Source of the DNA: Asticcacaulis sp. AC460
GTDB taxonomy: Bacteria; Pseudomonadota; Alphaproteobacteria; Caulobacterales; Caulobacteraceae
Assembly: GCF_000495795.1 (NCBI RefSeq)
Contig: NZ_AWGD01000011.1
Location: 186,001 to 250,000 of the forward strand
Length of the DNA: 64,000 bases
Direction: 5' to 3'
The position numbers were made by a program, and so were the translations under genes. The notes under the pieces are model-generated. The model did not search any database. It had not been told where the DNA came from and was given only the letters and a program-made list of their open reading frames with translations. Position 1 is the stretch's first letter. Each line of letters opens with the position of its first letter. Shown piece after piece: positions 53,148 through 60,736 of this stretch.

Positions 53148-53455
53148 CCATCCTTTGCCAGAATCAGGGCGGATTTCTGGTCTCAACTCATGTTGAGATA
53201 CTTGGCCTTCGAACGATCGACTGCGCCACCGAACGGTATTTCCAGCAAGCCGTCACCCGCGCGCTTGAACATAATCTGGACGGAAGGACCGAACTTGCGA
53301 CGGCCGGGTTCGAGGCCATAGCGGTCGAGATGCGCGAGGCAGGCGCCATGGCCGTTGTCGTCAACAGCGTCGCTGAAGAACCCACACCAGGTGCCTGCCT
53401 GGCCAGTATACTCGATGCCATGCGGCTCAGCACTGCCTTGAACACACAACAGTAG
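53144..53455 (+). CDS. Small protein of unknown function, coupled to the LuxR-type gene
   Basis: 103 residues. ATG 53144 overlaps the LuxR-type stop as ATGA, so translation should be coupled. Sequence: a short beta start (TILCQNQGGFLVSTHVEILG), a helix with CATERYFQQAVTRALEHNL, then AVEMREAGAMAVVVNSVAEE. There are no transmembrane segments, signal peptide or known motif. The coupling suggests a partner or antagonist of the LuxR-type regulator, or of the XRE regulator 12 bp downstream. No family recognised. Confidence 0.6.
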   Translation: MTILCQNQGGFLVSTHVEILGLRTIDCATERYFQQAVTRALEHNLDGRTELATAGFEAIAVEMREAGAMAVVVNSVAEEPTPGACLASILDAMRLSTALNTQQ

Positions 53456-53467
53456 GAGTAAATTTGC

Positions 53468-53878
53468 ATGACCAAAAGCCATGTTCCCAATCCTGTGGAC
53501 CTGCATGTCGGCGCCCGCGTCCGGATGCGCCGGAAATTCCTGAAAATGAGCCAGCAGGATCTGGCCGACTCGCTGGACCTGACCTTTCAGCAGGTTCAGA
53601 AGTACGAGCGAGGTGCCAACCGTATCAGTGCTTCCAAGCTTCACCAGACAAGCCAGGCCTTGAGAACGCCTATCGAGTATTTCTTCGAAGGCCTGGGTGA
53701 AATAGCCCCGATCGCTGGGTTTTCCGATTCCGATTCAGAACAGTTCGTACACGGTTTCCTTGTGACGACGGACGGCATCGAACTGGCGGAAGCGTTTCCG
53801 CGAGTCAAGGACGGAAAGGTCAGGCGAAAGATACTGGACCTTGTGCGCTCGCTGGGAAGCACAGAGAACCACCTGTAA
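53468..53878 (+). CDS. XRE-family helix-turn-helix regulator
   Basis: 136 residues, with AGGAG before ATG 53468. The helix-turn-helix is at about 15-70 (VGARVRMRRKFLKMSQQDLA, then FQQVQKYERGANRISASKL). The rest (75-136) is acidic, then helical with DGIELAEAFPRVKDGKVRRK, the shape of many alphaproteobacterial XRE regulators of this length. It lies in one operon with the LuxR-type regulator and the small protein. Target genes are not evident. Confidence 0.9.
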   Translation: MTKSHVPNPVDLHVGARVRMRRKFLKMSQQDLADSLDLTFQQVQKYERGANRISASKLHQTSQALRTPIEYFFEGLGEIAPIAGFSDSDSEQFVHGFLVTTDGIELAEAFPRVKDGKVRRKILDLVRSLGSTENHL

Positions 53879-54063
53879 GGAACCACCATAGCCGTTCCGG
53901 TGAAGGTCGACTCTTCGTGAACACCGGTGGACTCAAACGGTGGAACTCGCAGACAGAAACGGAAAGAAACGGCCTGAATTTCCGCATTGCCTGCCTGTTC
54001 AGGCTTCACACGTGCGCTCATTACGGTTAGTCCTGTCCTCAGGGCTATCCAGGGGAAAAATCC

Positions 54064-55314
54064 ATGCACGTTTTGAAGACTCATCTGAAAGTTGCCGCAG
54101 CGGCTATCCTCGCCCTGACCGTGCCGGCCATAACCCACGCCGAAAATGTGATCGGCATGGGCAACATGACCAAGGGCTATACCTATTACAATCTCCCGGG
54201 CACGACAGCCGCCGACCATAACGACGCCGTTACGGCCTGCGCCGCGGAAGCCTATAAGGCGCGCTCCTACGATGCCGAACTGCGCGATGGCCCCTCCACG
54301 GTCTACAGCAACAACAACTACTCGGTCGCCGGCATCATCGGCAGCGCCATCGGCGATGCCATCGTCGATGATATGATCTCCGCCTGGGGCCGCGGCGTCT
54401 ACGCCGCCGCCTTCGAAAACTGCATGGTCGTCCGTGGCTGGCGGGTCGTTCGCCTGCCGGAAGCCGAGGGCAAGGACCTCTGGATGAACCCGGCACCCGA
54501 TATCGCAGCCCGCATCGCGCCATGGACCGGCGCGGAGCAGCCCCATGGCGAAGTCGTCCGTATCTGGAAGAACGACGCCGCCTCGGCGGCCACCCGCTAC
54601 CTCTACTTCCGCCCGGCTCACGACAAATACGGCCTCCTCAGCCTCACCGCCGGCACCGGTACGTCCCTGGCCAGGGTGACCCTGGCCCCGCCGCAAAAGC
54701 CAGTCATCATCGGGATCGACCCGAAATGGCCGGAAAAGGACCTGACCCCGGATCAGATCGCCGCCGCCCTGCCCGAGGCCGGCGTCATCGTCATCCGGCT
54801 CAAGGGCGCCAGCAACAAGACCGGCCTCCGCCTTACCCTGGCGCGCATGGGCGCGGACAAGGACGTGCTGCCGTCGACCGTCGACCATGCGCCCGATGTG
54901 CTGACGGTCACCGGGGCGATCAAGGGCAAGGACAAGGATGGCGTGTTTGTCGCCTTCACCGCGCCGCCGGGGCGCTGGCGGATCGCCTCGATTGCCGCAA
55001 TGCCGGAAATCGGCTTCTGCATGGGCTCGCCGTCCTTTCCAATCGAGGCCGGCGAAGTGGTTTATGCCGGCACTTTCGACCTTTCGGCCGCGGACCTCGG
55101 GCCTGACCTGTCACTCGATGCAGCCAAGGCGTGGCTGGCCGGCAAGCCGGCGGCGGACACCATCCGCCAGGCCGCTTACACCAACGGCAGCCTGGGCCCG
55201 TGCGGCTATAACGGCCTCTACGCCCTGGAAATCAAGGGCGCGCCCTTCGATCCGGACTATCACTGGGGCAGCGCGGCAAAGGCGCCGAAACCTACAGAAG
55301 CCACGCCCCAGTAG
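54064..55314 (+). CDS. Secreted protein of unknown function
   Basis: 416 residues with a signal peptide (MHVLKTHLKVAAAAILALTV, cleavage after THAEN). The early mature part has a Gly-rich hydrophobic stretch (SVAGIIGSAIGDAIVDDMIS) with flanking Cys in CAAEAYK and FENCMVVRGW, reminiscent of small outer-membrane Gly-zipper segments. The second half reads as beta-rich (PGRWRIASIAAMPEIGFCMG, then FPIEAGEVVYAGTFDL). Two repeats of a beta-sandwich are possible. No family recognised. It lies 185 bp after the XRE gene (a gap with no visible gene) and convergent to the peptidase at 55345. Confidence 0.7.
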   Translation: MHVLKTHLKVAAAAILALTVPAITHAENVIGMGNMTKGYTYYNLPGTTAADHNDAVTACAAEAYKARSYDAELRDGPSTVYSNNNYSVAGIIGSAIGDAIVDDMISAWGRGVYAAAFENCMVVRGWRVVRLPEAEGKDLWMNPAPDIAARIAPWTGAEQPHGEVVRIWKNDAASAATRYLYFRPAHDKYGLLSLTAGTGTSLARVTLAPPQKPVIIGIDPKWPEKDLTPDQIAAALPEAGVIVIRLKGASNKTGLRLTLARMGADKDVLPSTVDHAPDVLTVTGAIKGKDKDGVFVAFTAPPGRWRIASIAAMPEIGFCMGSPSFPIEAGEVVYAGTFDLSAADLGPDLSLDAAKAWLAGKPAADTIRQAAYTNGSLGPCGYNGLYALEIKGAPFDPDYHWGSAAKAPKPTEATPQ

Positions 55315-55344
55315 GTTCCCCCGACTTGGCCGTTCGTCGGACGC

Positions 55345-56526
55345 CTACACCCGGTCGATCGCCGGCTGGGGTTCGGTGAACCATGCCGCGCCTGACTCGG
55401 TGACGTACATGTGGTCTTCCAGCCGGACGCCGAAGCGCTCCGGCACCACGATCATCGGCTCGTTCGAGAAGCACATCCCCGGCGCCAGCGGCGTCTTGTC
55501 GCCGCGCACCAGATAGGCCGGCTCATGGATGCTCAGGCCGATGCCGTGCCCGGTGCGGTGCGGTGTCCCCGGCAGTTGGTAGTCCGGCCCCAAACCATGT
55601 TTTTCGAGCACCGCCCGCGCCGCATAGTCGACCGCCTCGCACGGCAGACCGACCTCGACGCGCGCGAACGCCGCCGCCTGCGCATCCTTTTCGATCTCCC
55701 AGATGCGGCGATGTTTTTCATCTACCTTGCCGAAACTGTAGGTCCGCGTGATGTCCGAGGTATAGCCCTGGACGTAGCAGCCGGTATCGACCAGGACCAG
55801 ATCATCCTCTCGCAGGCTCTGCACGCCCGGCAGGCCATGCGGAAAGGCCGTTCCTCGCCCAAACTGGACGATGCAAAACGAATTGCCCGCCGCCCCCATC
55901 TTCCTGTGCGCTGCCTCGATGAAGTTGGTCACCTCGACCGTCGTAATCCCCTCATGCAGCATCCGCGCCGTCGCGCGATGCACCTCCAGCGTCATCGACT
56001 TGGCCTGCTGCATCAGGGCCAGTTCGGCCGCCGACTTGTACATCCGGCAGCCATTGATCACCGCCGACGCCTCGACAATCTCCAAACCTGACTCGCGGCC
56101 CAGCCGGTGCACCATATCGAACGACATGGCCGGATCGACAGCCAGCTTCGACACCCCCCAGTCCTTCATCGCCTGCCCCACCAAAGCCGACGGGCTCTCA
56201 TGCTCATGCCACAGGCGATAGTCGCAGGCGATCTGCATATCGGCCTCGACCGAGCCGCGCTCGAAATACGGACAGATCAGGATCGGCTCACCATCGACCG
56301 GCAGCAACAGCGCAATCAGCCGCTCCGACGCGCCCCACGGCAGGCCGGCGAAGTAGCGCAGCGACGCCCCTGCCCCGACCAGCAGCGCATTGGCGCCCAT
56401 GTCCCGGGTCAGCCGCCGCGCCTTGTCCAACCGACCCAGGCGTTCCGCAAGGGTAATGGCCGGCGCCGGATCGGCCGGCGGCAACAACCGCGCCAGTTCG
56501 GCTTCGATAGTCGATGATCCGATCAT
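55345..56526 (-). CDS. Xaa-Pro peptidase (M24 family, prolidase/aminopeptidase P type)
   Basis: 393 residues. The pita-bread fold carries all five metal ligands: Asp247 and Asp258 (LVDTGCYVQGYTSDITRTYS), His327 (TGHGIGLSIHEP), Glu356 (MCFSNEPMI) and Glu370 (GVRLEDHMYV). No signal peptide, so it works in the cytosol on imported peptides. M24 enzymes cut next to proline, which here would free proline and hydroxyproline from short peptides. It overlaps the FAD dehydrogenase gene by 4 bp and is co-translated with it, which ties it to hydroxyproline breakdown. Confidence 0.9.
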   Translation of the reverse strand: MIGSSTIEAELARLLPPADPAPAITLAERLGRLDKARRLTRDMGANALLVGAGASLRYFAGLPWGASERLIALLLPVDGEPILICPYFERGSVEADMQIACDYRLWHEHESPSALVGQAMKDWGVSKLAVDPAMSFDMVHRLGRESGLEIVEASAVINGCRMYKSAAELALMQQAKSMTLEVHRATARMLHEGITTVEVTNFIEAAHRKMGAAGNSFCIVQFGRGTAFPHGLPGVQSLREDDLVLVDTGCYVQGYTSDITRTYSFGKVDEKHRRIWEIEKDAQAAAFARVEVGLPCEAVDYAARAVLEKHGLGPDYQLPGTPHRTGHGIGLSIHEPAYLVRGDKTPLAPGMCFSNEPMIVVPERFGVRLEDHMYVTESGAAWFTEPQPAIDRV

Positions 56527-57749
56527 TGAAAATGCTCCCCAAATCTTTGCAACGAGAAAGCCATAGGCGACTCGCCGCTGTCGATCATATCGGCAACGAT
56601 CTCACCCGTCACCGGCCCGAGCGTCAAACCCAGATGCTGGTGCCCGAAGGCATACCAGAGCTTGTCCTTCAACCGCCCGATCGCCGGCAGATAATCCGGG
56701 AAGGTCGGCCGCGCGCCGATCCAGGTCGCCGCGTCCTCCACCGGACCGAACGGCAGGCCCAGGGCCGTCACATGCTTACGCAGCTTCGACCACTTGCCGG
56801 CATCGGGCGGATCGTCGACTCCGGCGAATTCGACGAAGCTGGCCGCGCGCAAACCACCTTCGAAGCCGGTGACGATCATCGACCGGTCTTCAAATACGAC
56901 CGGCGGCAAACCGTCCGGCCAGCCGTGGGCCTTTGACTGGATATGATAGCCGCGCTCGGCGACGATCGGCACGCGCGCGCCCAAGGCTTCCAGCAACGGC
57001 TTGGACCGCACCCCGGCGCTGACCACGACCGCATCGGCGATCAGGGTTTCACCACCGGTCAGCACCACCACACCGTCGCCAACCCGCGCCACGCGCTCGC
57101 GCAACACCCGGCCGCCGCGTTCGGCGAACTTGGCTTCCATCGTCGCCAACAACCGCGCCGGATCAGCGATCTGACCGGTATTTTCAAAGCGAATCGCCCC
57201 GGCGATATTGGCCGTGGTGATCCGGCGCAATTCCGACAATTCGTCTTCGGTCACGACATGAAAACGGGCATCGCCGGTATCGCTCGACTGCCAGGACTTC
57301 AGACCCGCGGCTGCCGAGGCCGGCGTCTCCCACACGACATAATGGCCGTCCTGACGCAACAGATCCGGGGCACCGATATCCACCACCCGGCGCTGCCATG
57401 CCGGCATGGCCTGGGCGATCAGGGCCGACAAGGCCGCCTTGCCGCGCGCGAATCTCTGCGGACTCGCCGCCTTCAGCAAACCCAGAGAAAACGGTAACCA
57501 ATGCCCGACCGCCTTCGCCGGCAGCCCCAAAGCCCCGCGCGGATACAGCCGCCGCCACGCCGACCTGACCATCGCCATCGAGGCCAGGGGCTCGACCTGT
57601 TCTATGGCGACATGGCCCGCATTGCCGTACGAAGCGCCCGTCCGGACCGCTTCAGGCTCTATCAATGTGACCGAAAATCCCTTACTCTGTAAGGCGAGCG
57701 CAACATTAAGACCGACGATGCCGCCGCCGGTAACAATTGCGTGTGCCAT
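56523..57749 (-). CDS. FAD-dependent D-amino acid (D-hydroxyproline) dehydrogenase
   Basis: 408 residues of the DadA/DAO family. The FAD loop is AIVTGGGIVGLNVALAL (4-20), and the usual EPEAVRTGASYGNAGHVAIE follows. The C-terminal part has WIGARPTFPDYLPAIGRL and GHQHLGLTLGPVTGEIVADM. In known hydroxyproline pathways this single-chain enzyme oxidises cis-4-hydroxy-D-proline to delta1-pyrroline-4-hydroxy-2-carboxylate and passes electrons to the respiratory chain. The epimerase and deaminase genes on its right support that substrate over D-alanine. GntR site 4 lies 38 bp before its start, shared with the divergent deaminase gene. Confidence 0.85.
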   Translation of the reverse strand: MAHAIVTGGGIVGLNVALALQSKGFSVTLIEPEAVRTGASYGNAGHVAIEQVEPLASMAMVRSAWRRLYPRGALGLPAKAVGHWLPFSLGLLKAASPQRFARGKAALSALIAQAMPAWQRRVVDIGAPDLLRQDGHYVVWETPASAAAGLKSWQSSDTGDARFHVVTEDELSELRRITTANIAGAIRFENTGQIADPARLLATMEAKFAERGGRVLRERVARVGDGVVVLTGGETLIADAVVVSAGVRSKPLLEALGARVPIVAERGYHIQSKAHGWPDGLPPVVFEDRSMIVTGFEGGLRAASFVEFAGVDDPPDAGKWSKLRKHVTALGLPFGPVEDAATWIGARPTFPDYLPAIGRLKDKLWYAFGHQHLGLTLGPVTGEIVADMIDSGESPMAFSLQRFGEHFQ

Positions 57750-57786
57750 GTGATACTATCCTTGTTGCATCTCGCTATCGCATATT

Positions 57787-57799
57787 GTATACGGTATAT
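57787..57799. promoter_or_regulatory. GntR-type operator, site 4 (GTATACGGTATAT)
   Basis: Exact copy of site 1, in the 82-bp gap between the divergent dehydrogenase (start 57749) and deaminase (start 57832) genes. One site could control both operons. Confidence 0.85.
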
Positions 57800-57831
57800 G
57801 TTCTTACGCAAGCTTCCAGGAGCCTATTATA

Positions 57832-58746
57832 ATGACCATCGACTGGCACGGCGTGTTTCCTGCCGTAACCACGCAATTCCGAGAAGATCTTTCGATCGAT
57901 TTTAAAGACACCCAGCGCGTTGTCGATGATCTTATCCGTGACGGCGTAACCGGCATTATCGCCATGGGCACCTGCGGCGAAAACAATTCCCTGACCGCCG
58001 AGGAAAAGCGCGAACTGCTCAAGGCGATCGTCGAGGTCGTCAAGGGCCGCGTCCCCGTCGTCACCGGCGTGTCCGAATTCACCACCCCTCTGGCCCAGGC
58101 CTGGGTCCGTGACGCCGAGGCCATCGGCGCCGACGGCCTGATGCTGCTGCCGGCCATGGTCTATGTCCCCAAGCCCGAGGAACTGGTCGCGCACTTCACC
58201 CAGGTCGCCAATGCCACCAAGCTGCCGATCATGCTGTACAACAACCCGACCGCCTACCGGGTCAATATCGGCAACGACGTCCTGGAAGCGTTGAAGCCGG
58301 TCAAAAACATCGTCGCGGTCAAGGAATCGGCGGCCGATACCCGCCGCTTCACCGACCTCTACAATGCCTTCGGCAGCCGTTATGTCATCTTCGCCGGCCT
58401 CGACGACGTCGCCTTCGAAGGCCTGCTGCTGGGCGCCCAGGGCTGGGTTTCCGGCCTGACCTCGGCCTTCCCGCACGAATCCGTCATGCTCGTAAAGGCG
58501 CTCGAAGCCGGCGACATCGCCACTGCGCGCGAAATCTACCGCTGGTTCCTGCCGCTGCTGCACCTGGACGCCGAGCACGACCTGGTTCAGTCGATCAAGC
58601 TGGCCGAACAGATCATGGGCCGTGGTTCGGAACGTGTGCGCATGCCGCGCATGCCGCTGACCGGCGCCCGCCGCGCCGAGGTCACGGCCATGGTCGAAAA
58701 GGCCGCCGCGACCCGTCCGTCGCTGAAGATCACCAAAGCCGCCTGA
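57832..58746 (+). CDS. Delta1-pyrroline-4-hydroxy-2-carboxylate deaminase (dihydrodipicolinate-synthase family)
   Basis: 304 residues of the DapA/NAL superfamily. The Schiff-base Lys is Lys164 (VAVKESAAD), and the partner Tyr is Tyr136 in LYNNPTAY. The phosphate/carboxylate loop reads GTCGENNSL, where true DapA has GTTGES. In hydroxyproline pathways the family member turns pyrroline-4-hydroxy-2-carboxylate into 2-oxoglutarate semialdehyde and ammonia. Placement beside the dehydrogenase and epimerase, and the absence of lysine genes, point to that role. The epimerase gene follows after 229 bp that hold a repeat element. Confidence 0.85.
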   Translation: MTIDWHGVFPAVTTQFREDLSIDFKDTQRVVDDLIRDGVTGIIAMGTCGENNSLTAEEKRELLKAIVEVVKGRVPVVTGVSEFTTPLAQAWVRDAEAIGADGLMLLPAMVYVPKPEELVAHFTQVANATKLPIMLYNNPTAYRVNIGNDVLEALKPVKNIVAVKESAADTRRFTDLYNAFGSRYVIFAGLDDVAFEGLLLGAQGWVSGLTSAFPHESVMLVKALEAGDIATAREIYRWFLPLLHLDAEHDLVQSIKLAEQIMGRGSERVRMPRMPLTGARRAEVTAMVEKAAATRPSLKITKAA

Positions 58747-58769
58747 GGAATAAGGATGGAGTTTGTTCT

Positions 58770-58907
58770 TCTCCCTCCCTGCTTGCGGGGAGGGGGGACC
58801 GCGAAGCGGTGGGTGGGGCTTTACCGTCAGTGGAATAGCCCCCTCCGTCTCAGTGCTTCGCACTGATCCACCTCCCCCGTAAACAGGGGAGGAGGCAGTT
58901 AGCAAGC
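58770..58907. repeat. Inverted-repeat element, copy 5, between deaminase and epimerase genes
   Basis: TCTCCCTCCCTGCTTGCGGG on the left is mirrored by CCCGTAAACAGGGGAGGAGG on the right. An internal TTTACCGTCAG also occurs in copy 2 (24558-24568). The hairpin could weaken readthrough to the epimerase gene. Confidence 0.65.
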
Positions 58908-58975
58908 TCCATATAATTGCGTTTTCGGGGCGGGTTGCACATAAGCAAGCCGCCCTGTCTATTTGGAGCCCCGCC

Positions 58976-59974
58976 ATGCGCCATACCTTCTTTGCCATCG
59001 ATGGCCACACTGCCGGCAATCCGGTTCGTCTCGTCGCCGGCGGCGCGCCGCTGCTCAAGGGCAATTCCATGTCCGAACGCCGCCAGGATTTCCTGTCGCG
59101 CTTCGACTGGATTCGCACCGGGCTGTGCTTCGAGCCGCGCGGCCACGACATGATGTCGGGTGGCTTCCTCTATCCGCCCACGCTTGACGATACCGACGCC
59201 GGCATCCTGTTCATCGAGACCTCGGGCTGCCTGCCGATGTGCGGCCACGGCACGATCGGCATCGTCACCTTCGCGCTGGAAAACGGCCTGATCACCCCCA
59301 GGACTCCGGGCAAGCTGAAACTCGAAGTCCCCGCCGGCATCATCAACATCGACTATACGACGCAAGGCAACCGCGTCACCTCGGTCAAGATCACCAATGT
59401 CCCGGCCTATCTGGCCCAGACCGGCATCGAGATCGACGTCCCCGACTTCGGCACCCTGACTTTGGATGTCTCCTACGGCGGCAACTACTACGCCATCATC
59501 GAGACGCAAGGGTCCTATACCGGCCTCGACGACCTGGGCGCCGCCCGAATCATCGAACTCAGCCGCACCATCCGCCAACTGGTCCGCGAAACGTACGAAC
59601 CCGTCCATCCGCTCGACCCGACCATCCGCGGCGTCAGCCACGTCCTGTGGGCCGACAAACCAAAACATGACGGCGCCGACGGCCGCAACGCGGTTTTTTA
59701 CGGCGACCGCGCCATCGATCGCTCGCCCTGCGGCACCGGGACATCGGCCCGTCTGGCCCATCTCCACGCCAAGGGTAAACTGAAGGTCGGCGATCGTTTT
59801 ATCCATGAAAGCTATATCTGCAGCCGATTTACCGGCCGCGTCGAGGCCGAGACCGACCTGAACGGACAGAAGGCGATCATCCCCTCAATCGAGGGTTCGG
59901 CCATAGCTACCGGCTTCAACAACCTCTGGATCGACCGCGAGGACACATTCTGGGCCGGTTTCCAGGTGATTTAA
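58976..59974 (+). CDS. 4-hydroxyproline 2-epimerase
   Basis: 332 residues of the proline racemase family. Both catalytic cysteines are present: Cys89 in LPMCGHGTIG and Cys252 in DRSPCGTGTSA. Asp248 lies four residues before the second Cys, as in known epimerases. The Cys/Cys pair separates it from trans-3-hydroxyproline dehydratases, which have Thr in the second place. It turns trans-4-hydroxy-L-proline into cis-4-hydroxy-D-proline, the first step of the pathway. It is the last enzyme gene before the regulator, in the same orientation as the deaminase. Proline racemase itself is less likely given the neighbours. Confidence 0.9.
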   Translation: MRHTFFAIDGHTAGNPVRLVAGGAPLLKGNSMSERRQDFLSRFDWIRTGLCFEPRGHDMMSGGFLYPPTLDDTDAGILFIETSGCLPMCGHGTIGIVTFALENGLITPRTPGKLKLEVPAGIINIDYTTQGNRVTSVKITNVPAYLAQTGIEIDVPDFGTLTLDVSYGGNYYAIIETQGSYTGLDDLGAARIIELSRTIRQLVRETYEPVHPLDPTIRGVSHVLWADKPKHDGADGRNAVFYGDRAIDRSPCGTGTSARLAHLHAKGKLKVGDRFIHESYICSRFTGRVEAETDLNGQKAIIPSIEGSAIATGFNNLWIDREDTFWAGFQVI

Positions 59975-60040
59975 TTTCGTTGATAATTCAACGATTCGGA
60001 CTTAGCACTTGCTAACTGGGGCAAACCGTAGCTTAATTTG

Positions 60041-60053
60041 GTATACTGTATAT
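60041..60053. promoter_or_regulatory. GntR-type operator, site 5 (GTATACTGTATAT)
   Basis: One base from the consensus, 26 bp before the GntR-family start codon. This suggests the regulator controls its own gene. Confidence 0.8.
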
Positions 60054-60079
60054 CAGAGCTCGTCCGGGGCGGGAACCTA

Positions 60080-60736
60080 ATGTCGATTGTTGTCCAAACC
60101 CTTTCGGAACAGATCTATACCCTGATGCGCGACCGCATCATCACCGGCGACATGCCGGTGGACACGGCGATCCGCCAGGACGCCCTGGCGGCCGAGCTTG
60201 GGGTCAGCAAGATTCCTCTGCGCGAGGCCTTTGCCCGCCTGGAGCAGGACGGCCTGCTTTTGTACATCACCAACCGCGGCTTCTTCGTCCGTCCGCTGTC
60301 AGCGGAAGAGGTCGAGGAGGTCTACGACCTGCGCCTGAAGATCGAGCCCGACGCCGTCGCCCTGGCCTCCTCCATGGCCACCGAAGCCGACAAGAAGGCC
60401 GCCTATAACGCCCTGATGGCGCTGGACGAGGTCATGGTGTCGGACAAGTCGAAGGTCGGCCGGAAGAACCGCGCCTACCACATGGCCCTCGTCAAGCCGA
60501 TCCAGCGCCCGATCACCATCCAGGTCGTCGAACGGCTGAACATCATTTCCGAGCGCTATGTCGGCAAGCACCTGGAGCCGGCCGGCCGCGACAGCCGCGC
60601 TCATGATGAACACACGGCGATGTACGAGTTGTGGGCCTCGGGCAAGTCGAAGGACGTCGCCGACATGATGGCGCAACACATCGGCCAGACCCTGGAAGAC
60701 CTGCGCAAGCAGTTCGAACTGGAGAAGGCGGGTTAA
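60080..60736 (+). CDS. GntR family regulator with FCD domain, probable regulator of the hydroxyproline/arabinose locus
   Basis: 218 residues from ATG 60080; the open frame upstream runs through the operator and is not used. Winged helix at about 8-73: LSEQIYTLMRDRIITGDMPV, LAAELGVSKIPLREAFARLE, GLLLYITNRGFFVRPLS. The FCD ligand domain follows (EVYDLRLKIEPDAVALASSM, AYHMALVKP, HDEHTAMYELWASG) with His residues that bind a metal. FCD regulators bind GTATAC-type dyads and respond to small carboxylates. Its gene ends the locus, carries the same motif as the other operons, and overlaps the AAA+ gene tail to tail by 4 bp. Inducer may be hydroxyproline or a pathway intermediate (inference). Confidence 0.9.
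   Translation: MSIVVQTLSEQIYTLMRDRIITGDMPVDTAIRQDALAAELGVSKIPLREAFARLEQDGLLLYITNRGFFVRPLSAEEVEEVYDLRLKIEPDAVALASSMATEADKKAAYNALMALDEVMVSDKSKVGRKNRAYHMALVKPIQRPITIQVVERLNIISERYVGKHLEPAGRDSRAHDEHTAMYELWASGKSKDVADMMAQHIGQTLEDLRKQFELEKAG

Noticed and set aside
57832..58746. Dihydrodipicolinate synthase for lysine synthesis
   Set aside because: The GTTGES loop is changed to GTCGEN, and all neighbours belong to hydroxyproline breakdown.
58976..59974. trans-3-Hydroxyproline dehydratase or proline racemase
   Set aside because: The second catalytic position is Cys, not Thr, which excludes the dehydratase. Racemase remains possible but fits the neighbours less well.
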